Shown: piece by piece, positions 45,259-53,897 of the stretch | Layout of the letters: each line of letters opens with the position of its first letter | Numbering within the stretch: position 1 is the first letter of the stretch | NCBI GenBank assembly: GCA_035552195.1 | Contig: DASZLU010000007.1 | Span: forward strand, 1-64,000 | Source of the DNA: CAIKMD01 sp035552195 | GTDB taxonomy: Bacteria; Pseudomonadota; Alphaproteobacteria; ATCC43930; CGMCC-115725 | DNA: 64,000 nucleotides | Reading direction: 5' to 3' | Position numbers and translations under genes: made by a program | Notes under the pieces: model-generated | Told to the model about the DNA's origin: nothing | Databases searched by the model: none | The model's input: only the letters and a program-made list of their open reading frames with translations

Positions 45259-47480
45259 GATGCCGGCGCCTTGGTTTCGCCGGCGCCGTTTCCGGGGTTG
45301 AGGGCGGCGCTCTCGCTCGGGCCGGTCGCGACGACGATCTGCTTCGAATAATTGAGCTGGTTGATCGACGCCATTTCGATGCCGGCGCGGTCGAAGGCGC
45401 GCTTCAGCACGCGGTTGAATTCGCGGGCGAGCTCGAGCTGATAGGGCGGCGCCGATTTGAGCCGCGCGCGGACGATCATCGCGGTGTCGGTGAAGCGCTC
45501 GACGCCGAGAATCTCGAGCGGCGCCAGGACGCAGCGCGACCAGCGCGGCTCGGCCGCGATCTCCTTGCCGGCCTCGCGCATCACGTCGATCACGCGATCG
45601 GGGTCCTCGCGATAGACGATGCCGGCGTCGCAAACCACATAGGCGAAGTCGCGGCTCATGTTGAGCACGGTGGTGATCGCGCTGAACGGCACGGTGTGGA
45701 CGATGCCCTGGATGTCGCGCAGCCGGAAATTGCGGATCGACACGGATTCGATCACGCCGACATGGCCGCCGCCGACATCGACGCGATCGCCCACGGCAAA
45801 TGTGTCCTCCAGCAGCATGAAGAAGCCGGTGATCACGTCTTTGACCAGCGCCTGGGCGCCGAAGCCGACGGCGATACCGGCGATGCCGGCGCCGGCGAGC
45901 AGCGGCGCGATGTTGATGCCGATCTGCGACAGGATCATCAATGCGGCGACGGTGATCAGCACCACCATCACGGTGCTGCGCAACAGCGGCAGCACCGTGC
46001 GCGCGCGCGAGCGGCCGCCGTGATCGATGCCGGCGAGCTTGCGCTCGATCATCGCGCTGAAGAATTCCCACAGCACGACGCCGGCGACCAGCACGACGAT
46101 GAGCGAAATGAGGTTGCGCGAGCTCGGCTGCTGCGCCAGATCGAACAGCCAGGTGAAAGCGCTGATGCCCCAAGCCTCGAGCAGCGCCGCCGCGGCGAGG
46201 AGATAGATGACCGCGACGGTCGCGCCGGTGACCATCGCGGTATAGCGATTGGCGCGCCCCTCGAGCCGCGGAAAACGCTCCCTCAGCTCGTCGGATACCG
46301 AGAAGCTGCGGCGCAGGAGCCGCTCGCTGACCCGGGCGAGGATCGCCGCGCCCGAGATCACCACGAGGCTGAGCGCCGTTGCGCGCAGCAACAGGGCAAA
46401 GCCGCCCTCGGCGTTCAGCACATAAACGCCGAAGGTGCCGACGACGTAGGCGATGGCGAGAACATGCCAGCTCTCGCCCAGGCGATTGCGCAACACGCGC
46501 CAGCGGATCTCGTCGGCGCGCTCGCCGCCGCGCAACCATTCGGCGACCGGCGCGCGATTTTGCAGCACGAAGACGACGGCGAGCGCGGCGAGCACCAGCA
46601 CGGCGCTGCGCATCAGCAGCCCCTCGATCGCACCCGGCGCGTTGAAATACCAGGCGCAGATCGAAATCGCATAGCCGTAGGCCGCGCAATAGGCGAAGCG
46701 GCGCATCCAGATATAGAGGTAGTTCCGCGTCTCGTCGCCGAGCGGGTAAAGCGTTTGCGCGCGCGGCGACAACAGCAGGCAACGCGCGACGGCGAGAAAG
46801 CTGCGCGCCCAAACGGTGGTCGAGATCAGCACCATCGCCACGCCGCGGGTGCGCGCCGCCGGCTCGGTGAGCGGCGTGACGAAAATAGCCACCGCCGTGA
46901 AAGCCAGCACCGGCAGCAGCTCGACGATCATCGCGAGGATAAGGAGCGCGAGCTGCAGCGGCGCGCTCTCGCATTGCCGCGCGTGGAGGAAGCGCGCCGG
47001 GTGCCGAAGGAAGAAGCGCGTGATCAGATCCGCGGCGAGGCCGGAGGCCAGGATCACGAAGAGCTTGCTGCAGATATCGATCCAGCGCTGGCGTAAATCC
47101 GGGTCTTCGACTTGATGTTCGATCCAGGCGCCGATCGACGGTGCCTGCGCCAGGATCGGCGCGGCGGCAAGGATCTCGCCGCCGATCGTGTCGAGCTGCG
47201 CGGGCAGGCCGGCGAACCAGGCTTTCGGCGATTCCGGTCCGTGCGGCTGCTGTTGCGCGTTCTGCGCCGCGATCAGCGCTTGCAGCTGGTCGATCAATTG
47301 CGCGCGGGATTTATCGTCCTTGAGCGTCGAAACGAGTTGCTGCAGCTGCTCCACCGTCGGTGTGCCCGCGGGCGCCGGCGCAGCGTTTTGCGCCTGCGCG
47401 CCCCGTGCCGGCACAAGACTGAGCGGCAGCAAGCAGAGCGCCAGGACAGCGATCCACGATAAGAATCGGCATCGAATCAT
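45255..47480 (-). CDS. Large mechanosensitive channel, MscS family
   Basis: This 741-residue protein has a signal peptide, a periplasmic N-terminal domain with a Gln-rich coiled stretch (residues about 40-90), and about ten membrane segments. The MscS pore and beta domain follow: GAGIAGIAVGFGAQALVKDV, then DTFAVGDRVDVGGGHVGVIE and VHTVPFSAITTVLNMSRDF. It opens under membrane tension to release solutes, and its size resembles the larger YbiO/YnaI-type channels. The ATG at 47480 is preferred to a TTG nine bases earlier. Confidence 0.88.
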   Translation of the reverse strand: MIRCRFLSWIAVLALCLLPLSLVPARGAQAQNAAPAPAGTPTVEQLQQLVSTLKDDKSRAQLIDQLQALIAAQNAQQQPHGPESPKAWFAGLPAQLDTIGGEILAAAPILAQAPSIGAWIEHQVEDPDLRQRWIDICSKLFVILASGLAADLITRFFLRHPARFLHARQCESAPLQLALLILAMIVELLPVLAFTAVAIFVTPLTEPAARTRGVAMVLISTTVWARSFLAVARCLLLSPRAQTLYPLGDETRNYLYIWMRRFAYCAAYGYAISICAWYFNAPGAIEGLLMRSAVLVLAALAVVFVLQNRAPVAEWLRGGERADEIRWRVLRNRLGESWHVLAIAYVVGTFGVYVLNAEGGFALLLRATALSLVVISGAAILARVSERLLRRSFSVSDELRERFPRLEGRANRYTAMVTGATVAVIYLLAAAALLEAWGISAFTWLFDLAQQPSSRNLISLIVVLVAGVVLWEFFSAMIERKLAGIDHGGRSRARTVLPLLRSTVMVVLITVAALMILSQIGINIAPLLAGAGIAGIAVGFGAQALVKDVITGFFMLLEDTFAVGDRVDVGGGHVGVIESVSIRNFRLRDIQGIVHTVPFSAITTVLNMSRDFAYVVCDAGIVYREDPDRVIDVMREAGKEIAAEPRWSRCVLAPLEILGVERFTDTAMIVRARLKSAPPYQLELAREFNRVLKRAFDRAGIEMASINQLNYSKQIVVATGPSESAALNPGNGAGETKAPAS

Positions 47481-47528
47481 GATCGGCAAAGCTTAACCGC
47501 ACCTCATCGCAAGGCCAAGAATCGGGGC

Positions 47529-48161
47529 TCAACCAACGGTGCGCAGCCCTTTGAGCGCGAGCACCAGCAAGCCGCCGCCGGAGGACAGCAAAATCGCGCC
47601 CGAGACGCGATTGAGCCATAGCATGACGATTTCGCCCGCCATATGGCGCACCGAGGTAATACCGAAGCTCAAGCCCAGCCACCACAGCAGCGAGCCGAGA
47701 AAAACGCCGCCGACCAGTATCGAAATATCGCCCATGCCGGCGATCGCTTCGGCGCCGACTTTGGCGAAGATCACGGCGAAAGAGAGGATGGTGATCGGGT
47801 TGGCGATGGTCAGCGCGAAGGTCGAGGCGAAAGCGCCGAGCAAGCGCTCGCCGCCCAAGGGTTCGGGCTCGCGCGGATGACCGAAGAACAGCGCCTTCAG
47901 GCCGAAGATCAGCAAGAAGGCGCCGCCGGCGAGGCCGAACCAATCCTGATAATGGAACAGCCAGTCGCGCAGATAGGTAAGACCGAAGCCGGCGATGGCG
48001 CCGAAGGTGGCGTCGGCGGCCGCAGCGCCCAATCCCGAGACGAAGCCATAGCGCGCGCCCTCGAAGAGGCAGCGGCGCACGCAGAGCACGCCGACCGGAC
48101 CCACGGGCAGGGCGATGACGATACCGACGACGATGCCTTTGGCGAGGATGACGAGCAGCAT
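47529..48161 (-). CDS. LysE family exporter
   Basis: The product (210 aa) has six hydrophobic segments and the LysE signature near the start (KGIVVGIVIALPVGPVGVLC, RRCLFEGARYGFVSGLGAA), then TIANPITILSFAVIF. LysE-family proteins export amino acids or related solutes across the inner membrane; the substrate is not known. The ATG at 48161 begins the first membrane segment. It stands alone, divergent from the molybdoprotein gene. Confidence 0.87.
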   Translation of the reverse strand: MLLVILAKGIVVGIVIALPVGPVGVLCVRRCLFEGARYGFVSGLGAAAADATFGAIAGFGLTYLRDWLFHYQDWFGLAGGAFLLIFGLKALFFGHPREPEPLGGERLLGAFASTFALTIANPITILSFAVIFAKVGAEAIAGMGDISILVGGVFLGSLLWWLGLSFGITSVRHMAGEIVMLWLNRVSGAILLSSGGGLLVLALKGLRTVG

Positions 48162-48254
48162 GGCGCCGCGCCAGTCTCGACTATCGCGGCGCCGCGACGC
48201 AACGGATTTCAGGAGGGAATTCCCTGGCTTAACGCCGCGGGCTAGACTCGAGCG

Positions 48255-48926
48255 ATGAGCGATGAGCCCGATGACAAGCTGGCGCACGCGCGGCCCAAGC
48301 TGGTCGAGGCCAAGCAGCGCTGGGCGCGCGAAGGCCGCGGGCTGACCGGCAATCGCGGCGCGCGCGCCGAAAGCGAGCGGCTGCCGCCCGGTCAGCATCT
48401 GGTGCGGGACTGGCCGGTGCTCGACCTCGGCATCGTGCCCGAGGTCGCAACGTCGGACTGGCGGTTGCGGGTCGATGGCTGGGTCGAGAACAAGCTCGAT
48501 TGGAGCTGGGACGAGTTCTTGGCACAACCCGCTTTCAGCGACATGTCGGATATTCACTGCGTCACCGCGTGGTCGCGCTACGACAATCGATGGGACGGCG
48601 TCAGCGCCAAGCACATCATCGCGCTCGCCAGGCCGATGGCCGAAGCAAGTTTCGTCGTCTTCCATTCCGGCGACGAATACACCACCAACCTGCCGCTCGC
48701 CGATTTCGACGATGACGACGTGCTGATCGCGCATTCCTGGCAGGGCGAGGCTTTGGCGCGCGAGCATGGCGGGCCGATGCGCGCCATCGTGCCGAAGCTT
48801 TATTTTTGGAAAAGCGCGAAATGGGTGACGCGCATCGAATTCAGAGCGAGCGACCGGCGCGGCTTCTGGGAATCCAACGGCTACCACGATCGCGGCGATC
48901 CGTGGAAAGAGGAACGCTACGGCTAA
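48255..48926 (+). CDS. Sulfite-oxidase-like molybdopterin oxidoreductase
   Basis: The protein (223 aa) is a short, soluble member of the sulfite oxidase fold. Cys-102 in DIHCVTAWSRYDN is placed to ligate molybdenum. GGPMRAIVPKLYFWKSAKWV and RIEFRASDRRGFWESNGYH are further family blocks. It has no signal peptide and no heme domain, unlike MsrP or true sulfite oxidase. The substrate is unknown. No partner cytochrome gene is near. Confidence 0.83.
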   Translation: MSDEPDDKLAHARPKLVEAKQRWAREGRGLTGNRGARAESERLPPGQHLVRDWPVLDLGIVPEVATSDWRLRVDGWVENKLDWSWDEFLAQPAFSDMSDIHCVTAWSRYDNRWDGVSAKHIIALARPMAEASFVVFHSGDEYTTNLPLADFDDDDVLIAHSWQGEALAREHGGPMRAIVPKLYFWKSAKWVTRIEFRASDRRGFWESNGYHDRGDPWKEERYG

Positions 48927-49053
48927 CTAAAGCAACGCTTGTCCACTGGTAAATCGCCGAGCGTCACGACGCGGTCATGGCGCTGAAAACTAAGCGTCAC
49001 AATTCGCCGTTAACTTTTGCCGCGTTCCGCAATTTTTCCAGGGGAGTCCCGAA

Positions 49054-50664
49054 ATGACGGCCAATATTGGCGCGCCACGTGTATCTTTGCGTCTTCTGCT
49101 GCTCGCCGGCACCATTCTGTCCGCGACCAGCGCCAGTTTCATCGCGCCGGCCAATGCGGGAAACCCGCCTTTCGTGTTCGATCCGGGCACGTTGGTGATC
49201 AGCAGCTCGACCTACGACAAAACGCAAGGCGCCGTTTCGCACCTCAGCGTCGGGTCGAAGATCGGGACCACCGCAAGCGCCGCAACCGCCGTCGCCGACA
49301 ACAACTACGTTAATGTTTGGAAAAACACGTCGGCGGATGGCAATTTCGGCGTGACATCGGCGATCACGCTCACCGACATCGATCCGGCGACGGGCAGCGT
49401 TCTGCATCAAGGCAGCGTGCCAACCGATCAGGTCGTGACCAGCTTTCCGTCGAAATCGGAAGGCGGGCTTCACATCACCCAGGCGTGGCCGAATGCGCAT
49501 CTCGTCATCGTCGGCTATGCCAGCCCCGGGGTCGGCGCGCTCGACGTCTCCAATTCGGATGCGGTGCCGGGACAGGATCTGAGCAATCCTGTCACGATGG
49601 CCTTCGGTAGTAATTACGCCTTCGCACGGACTGTCGTGTCGATCGATAGCGAAGGGAACATCGGCTATACGCCGACCATCGCTTATGGCGGTGATAACGG
49701 TCGCAACGGATTGCTCGGCAGCAACGGCCTCTATTACATGGTCGGCAATTCGAACGCGGGTAAGGCAGCGACCTTTGGCAACTGCCCCACTCCCCCCGTC
49801 GTGAGCACCAAGACCGTCAACTGCACCAAGCCCGACGTGACGGAAACCACTGGACTCGAAGTGGTCAATCCGATCGACGCGATGTTCCTGCCGACGACCA
49901 TCCCGGCCAACAACTCCGCCGAAGTCGACCCGTTACTCATGACGATTGCTGGCGACAAGCCGGGCAAGGATAACAATTATCGCGGCGTCACCGAATATGG
50001 CGGCGCGCTCTATTTTACCAAAGGCAGCGGCAGCAACGGCGTACAATCGGTTTATACGGTCACCTCGCAATTTCCGCTGCCGACCGTCGACCAAGCGGGT
50101 GCCGCGACGATCGGCATTGTGCCTGGATTCCCGACGGATGTGGCGAAGACCAGCGGGGGCGATTACACGCCTTTCGCCATATTCTTCGCCAATGCGACGA
50201 CGATGTATGTGAGCGACGAAGGCACCGGCGATAACACCGATGCCACGACCCATGCTGGGATCCAAAAATGGAGCCTCGTCGACGGAACGTGGTACCTCGA
50301 CTACGTGCTGAGCAACGGCCTGATGACCACCGCCACCAATCTGAACGGTCCGGACGGCCAATATCCCGATGTCACCACGATCGGACTTCGCAACATGACC
50401 GGCGTTGTCAACGGCAACGGCAACAACAGCACGGTGACGCTCTGGGCCGCTACTGCGACCACGAACGCCGCGGTCGGCACGAGTGCCGCGGGCAATACGG
50501 GTGCTGATCCGAACCGGATCGTGATGATCACGGATAAGCTCAGCGCGACGACGATGACCAACCAGGTGAAGAATGAGTCCTTCGTTACTGTCGCAGGGCC
50601 GACCTACGGCACGGTCTATCGTGGCGTTGCCTACGTCGAATCGCTCGGGCAGTTGAAGAACTAG
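49054..50664 (+). CDS. Large secreted protein of unknown function (536 aa)
   Basis: A Sec signal peptide (cleavage after ANA, residue 35) leads to a 500-residue mature chain rich in Thr, Asn, Gly and Ser and almost free of Cys (two, GNCPTPP...VNCTKPD, probably one disulfide). Regular blocks such as NNYRGVTEYGGALYFTKGSG and VTTIGLRNMTGVVNGNGNNS suggest a beta-propeller, with blades that report values, but no family is recognised. Its composition (Asn/Thr-rich, few Lys/Arg) differs from its neighbours. It is monocistronic with a strong terminator. Confidence 0.7.
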   Translation: MTANIGAPRVSLRLLLLAGTILSATSASFIAPANAGNPPFVFDPGTLVISSSTYDKTQGAVSHLSVGSKIGTTASAATAVADNNYVNVWKNTSADGNFGVTSAITLTDIDPATGSVLHQGSVPTDQVVTSFPSKSEGGLHITQAWPNAHLVIVGYASPGVGALDVSNSDAVPGQDLSNPVTMAFGSNYAFARTVVSIDSEGNIGYTPTIAYGGDNGRNGLLGSNGLYYMVGNSNAGKAATFGNCPTPPVVSTKTVNCTKPDVTETTGLEVVNPIDAMFLPTTIPANNSAEVDPLLMTIAGDKPGKDNNYRGVTEYGGALYFTKGSGSNGVQSVYTVTSQFPLPTVDQAGAATIGIVPGFPTDVAKTSGGDYTPFAIFFANATTMYVSDEGTGDNTDATTHAGIQKWSLVDGTWYLDYVLSNGLMTTATNLNGPDGQYPDVTTIGLRNMTGVVNGNGNNSTVTLWAATATTNAAVGTSAAGNTGADPNRIVMITDKLSATTMTNQVKNESFVTVAGPTYGTVYRGVAYVESLGQLKN

Positions 50665-50689
50665 CCCCGACTGACACCGCGTTAGGCGC

Positions 50690-50730
50690 AAGCCTCCCTT
50701 CGCCCGAGAGCGAAGGGAGGCTTCTTTATT
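50690..50730 (+). terminator. Strong terminator after the secreted protein gene
   Basis: A perfect 14-bp stem (50690-50703 with 50710-50723) closes a 6-base loop and is followed by a T-rich tail (CTTTATT). It lies 26 bases after the stop. Confidence 0.9.
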
Positions 50731-50806
50731 GCGCCGGTGTCGCCGCTGGACGCGGCCCGCCAATTCCCTATGAATATCGCGCCACCGTGCGGCAAGGGGG
50801 AAGGAC

Positions 50807-51538
50807 ATGGACAAAGCAACCGGCGCCACGCTCGATCGCGAATTGCGCGAATTGCTCGGCCTGTCGATCGCGCCGATCGCGATTGCCTTCGTCGATACGG
50901 TGCCGGCCGGTTTGTCCCGGACGAAAAGCACGATGCCGTCGCCGACCGCGGATGGCCGCACCGGCACCGTGCCGGCAGGCTGTGTCTTCTGGAATAAGGC
51001 GCTTGATGGCGCCTTCGCCACCATCGCCGCTGATCACGGCAATTGCAGCGTCGGCAGCTATACGCACGGCTTCAAGACGCTCATGGAAGCGGCGCAGGGC
51101 GCCGATGTGCAAGCGCTGGTCGGCGCCGATTGGGTCAGCATGGAAGCCGCGGCGAAAATCCCGACGGTCGGCAAGAAGCCCGCGGCGGTGCTCTATGGTC
51201 CGCTCGCCGCCGGCGCGTTCGAGCCGGATGTCGTCTTCCTCCGTCTCAACGGCAAGCAGCTGATGCTGGTCAACGACGCCTGGCCCGAGCTGCGCTTCGA
51301 AGGCAAGCCGCAATGCCACATCATCCCGCTCGCGCAATCGACGGGCGAGGTCGCGGTGTCGAGCGGCTGCATGTTGAGCCGCGTGCGCACCGGCATGTCG
51401 AATAACGAAGTGACCTGCGCGCTGCCGGCGGCAAAGCTCGGCGAACTCGTCGCGTTGCTCAAACGCGCGCAAGCGGCAGATATAAAGGTCGCCGCCTATG
51501 CAGCCGACGACGCGAAGCGTTTCGCGCCGGTTTCGTGA
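50807..51538 (+). CDS. DUF169 family protein
   Basis: The product (243 aa) matches the DUF169 family: LLGLSIAPIAIAFVDTVPAG, PAGCVFWNKALDGAFATIAA with a conserved Cys, HGNCSVGSYTHGF, and a C-terminal SSGCMLSRVRTGMSNNEVTC. The several Cys in conserved places suggest metal or redox chemistry, but the role is unknown. GGAAGGA precedes the ATG. A glutathione peroxidase gene follows after 31 bases. Confidence 0.82.
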   Translation: MDKATGATLDRELRELLGLSIAPIAIAFVDTVPAGLSRTKSTMPSPTADGRTGTVPAGCVFWNKALDGAFATIAADHGNCSVGSYTHGFKTLMEAAQGADVQALVGADWVSMEAAAKIPTVGKKPAAVLYGPLAAGAFEPDVVFLRLNGKQLMLVNDAWPELRFEGKPQCHIIPLAQSTGEVAVSSGCMLSRVRTGMSNNEVTCALPAAKLGELVALLKRAQAADIKVAAYAADDAKRFAPVS

Positions 51539-51569
51539 AAAAAGGGCGCGTGATAAAAGGGGCCTCGGC

Positions 51570-52040
51570 ATGAACGCTTACGATTTTTCCTTCCGCAAGA
51601 TCGACGGCGGCGCGCTGCCGCTCTCGGCGTGGCGCGGCAAACCGGTGCTGGTGGTGAACACCGCGTCGGAATGCGGTTACACGCCGCAATATGCCGGGCT
51701 CGAGAAACTGTGGCAGCGCTATCGCGATCAGGGCTTCGTGCTCTTGGGTGTCCCCTCGAACGACTTCGGCGCGCAGGAGCCGGGCGGCGAAGCCGAGATC
51801 AAGCGCTTCTGCGAGAAAAATTACGGCGTCGATTTTCCGCTCGCGGCGAAAGAGCCGGTAACCGGCGGCGAGGCGCATCCTTTCTATCAATGGGTCGCGA
51901 AAGAGGGCGGCGCGCCGAAGTGGAATTTCCATAAATATCTCATCGCCCCGGACGGCACGCTGGCCGGTGCGTGGGCGTCGCGAGTCGGACCCGACGACAA
52001 GGCCATCACCGGCGCGATCGAAGCCGCGTTGAAGGACTGA
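51570..52040 (+). CDS. Glutathione peroxidase family protein
   Basis: The product (156 aa) is a cysteine-type GPx: peroxidatic Cys-35 in NTASECGYTPQY, then GVPSNDFGAQEPG with the conserved Gln, and WNFHKYLIAPDG with the conserved Trp-Asn-Phe. Such enzymes reduce peroxides, mostly with thioredoxin in bacteria. The ATG at 51570 gives the usual length; no selenocysteine is needed. Confidence 0.92.
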   Translation: MNAYDFSFRKIDGGALPLSAWRGKPVLVVNTASECGYTPQYAGLEKLWQRYRDQGFVLLGVPSNDFGAQEPGGEAEIKRFCEKNYGVDFPLAAKEPVTGGEAHPFYQWVAKEGGAPKWNFHKYLIAPDGTLAGAWASRVGPDDKAITGAIEAALKD

Positions 52041-52197
52041 GAATCTCTACAACATTACAGCGAATTAAGCGCCAGGCGCGGTGGGCAGGGCTTGATTTTC
52101 CCGCCTGAAATGCGGCTTATGGCCCGTGGTCGTAAGGTCGTTGGCCATAGTGTTCTACCGGCAGCGAAAAGAAGATATTGGGAGCGAGACCGTTAGC

Positions 52198-53139
52198 ATG
52201 GACGCGATGATCGATGTTCGCCATCTGACCCGGCGTTTCGGCCCGGTCACAGCGGTGAACGATGTTTCGTTCTCGGTCGAACGCGGCGAGGTGCTCGGCT
52301 TCCTCGGGCCGAACGGCGCCGGCAAATCGACCACGATGAAAGTCATCACCGGTTTCCTCGCGCCGACCGGCGGCACCGCGGTGATTTGCGGCGCCGATAT
52401 CGTCGAGAATCCGATCGCGGCTAAAAAGCATATGGGCTACCTGCCCGAAGGCGCGCCGGCCTATCCCGACATGACGACGCTCGGCTTCCTGCGCTTCATC
52501 GCACGCATCCGCGGCTTCAGCGGCGCCGATGCCGATCGCCGGATCGATCTCGCGGTCAATCGCACGTCGCTGGGCGGCGTGCTCGCGCAATCGATCGATA
52601 CGCTCTCGAAAGGCTTCAAGCGCCGCGTCGGTCTTGCGCAAGCGCTGCTGCACGATCCCGATGTGCTGATCCTCGACGAGCCGACCGACGGTCTCGATCC
52701 CAATCAAAAACACGAGGTGCGGACGCTCATCACCGAGCTCGCGCCCTCGAAAGCGATCATCATCTCGACCCATATCCTCGAAGAGGTCGACGCGGTCTGC
52801 ACGCGCGCGATCATCGTCGCGCAAGGCAAGCTCTTGGCCGACGGCACGCCGGCGCAGCTCGAAGCGCGCTCGCGCCATCACAATGCGGTGCGGCTTGCGA
52901 TCTCGGGCGAGGCGCCCGACGCGGCAACCTCGCTGATGCGCCTTCCCGGCGTGCAATCGGTCGAGCCGGTCAGCGACGCCGAAGGCGCGGGGCTGATGAT
53001 CTTCCCGCGCGAGGGTCATGCGATCGTTTCCGAAGTCACCGATCTCGTTCGCACCGCGGGCTGGCCGATCGCCGGCATGCGGGTCGAGCGCGGACGGCTC
53101 GACGATGTGTTCCGCGCGATCACCGCGCCGGCAGCCTGA
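52198..53139 (+). CDS. gldA: ABC transporter ATPase (GldA-like)
   Basis: This 313-residue ATPase has Walker A (GPNGAGKST, near residue 39), the signature LSKGFKRRVGLAQ, Walker B (VLILDEPTDGLDPNQ) and the H-loop (STHILEEVDAV). A C-terminal domain of about 90 residues follows. With the next three genes it forms the set known in Bacteroidota as GldA-GldF-GldG, but such sets are widespread outside gliding bacteria. The transported substrate is unknown. The name gldA is by similarity. Confidence 0.85.
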   Translation: MDAMIDVRHLTRRFGPVTAVNDVSFSVERGEVLGFLGPNGAGKSTTMKVITGFLAPTGGTAVICGADIVENPIAAKKHMGYLPEGAPAYPDMTTLGFLRFIARIRGFSGADADRRIDLAVNRTSLGGVLAQSIDTLSKGFKRRVGLAQALLHDPDVLILDEPTDGLDPNQKHEVRTLITELAPSKAIIISTHILEEVDAVCTRAIIVAQGKLLADGTPAQLEARSRHHNAVRLAISGEAPDAATSLMRLPGVQSVEPVSDAEGAGLMIFPREGHAIVSEVTDLVRTAGWPIAGMRVERGRLDDVFRAITAPAA

Positions 53140-53158
53140 GCGCCAGAGTAATAAACCA

Positions 53159-53893
53159 ATGCACAACACCTGGGTCATCTTCCGCCGCGAGCTCGCCAGC
53201 TATTTTGCGACGCCGCTCGCTTATGTGTTCATCGTCATCTTCCTCGTGCTGGCCGGCGCGCTGACGTTCTTCCTCGGCAATTTCTTCGATCGCGGCCAGG
53301 ACGATCTCGTCTCCTTCTTCAGCTTCCACCCCTGGCTCTATCTCGTCTTCATCCCGGCGCTGTCGATGCGGCTCTGGGCGGAAGAAAGGAAGAGCGGCAC
53401 GATCGAGCTGTTCCTGACCTTGCCGATATCGCTGAGCTCGGCCGTGCTCGGTAAATTCCTCGCCGCCTGGGCGTTCTCCGGCATCGCGTTGATCCTGACC
53501 TTCCCGTTCTGGATCACCGTGAATATCCTCGGCAGCCCCGACAACGGCGTGATCCTCGCGTCTTATGTCGGCAGCTTCCTGATGGCGGGCGGCTATCTCG
53601 CGATCGGCTCGGCGCTGTCGGCGCTGACCAAGAACCAGGTCATCGCCTTCGTGGTGACCGCCGCGGTGTGCTTCCTCTTCACCGTCAGCGGGTCGACGGT
53701 GGTCTTGGGCTTCCTGCAGAACTGGGCGCCGCCCAATCTGCAGGACGCGATCGCGTCCTTCAGCTTCTATAGCCACTTCAATGCGATCCTGCGCGGCGTG
53801 ATCGATCTGCGCGACGCGGTTTTCTTCGTCTCGGTGATGGCGCTCTTCCTCTACGCCAACGCCGTCATCGTCGATCTCACCAAGGCGGATTGA
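53159..53893 (+). CDS. gldF: ABC-2 permease (GldF-like)
   Basis: The protein (244 aa) has six membrane segments. HNTWVIFRRELASYFATPLA precedes the first, and LWAEERKSGTIELFLTLPIS is the typical cytoplasmic loop before the second pair. It is the membrane partner of the ATPase encoded 19 bases upstream. The ATG is at 53159. Confidence 0.87.
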   Translation: MHNTWVIFRRELASYFATPLAYVFIVIFLVLAGALTFFLGNFFDRGQDDLVSFFSFHPWLYLVFIPALSMRLWAEERKSGTIELFLTLPISLSSAVLGKFLAAWAFSGIALILTFPFWITVNILGSPDNGVILASYVGSFLMAGGYLAIGSALSALTKNQVIAFVVTAAVCFLFTVSGSTVVLGFLQNWAPPNLQDAIASFSFYSHFNAILRGVIDLRDAVFFVSVMALFLYANAVIVDLTKAD

Positions 53894-53897
53894 GCCG

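Noticed and set aside
45696..47096. A 466-codon plus-strand frame opposite the MscS gene
   Set aside because: Composition is that of antisense GC-rich DNA (Asp/Arg/Glu/His), and the MscS motifs on the other strand are unmistakable.
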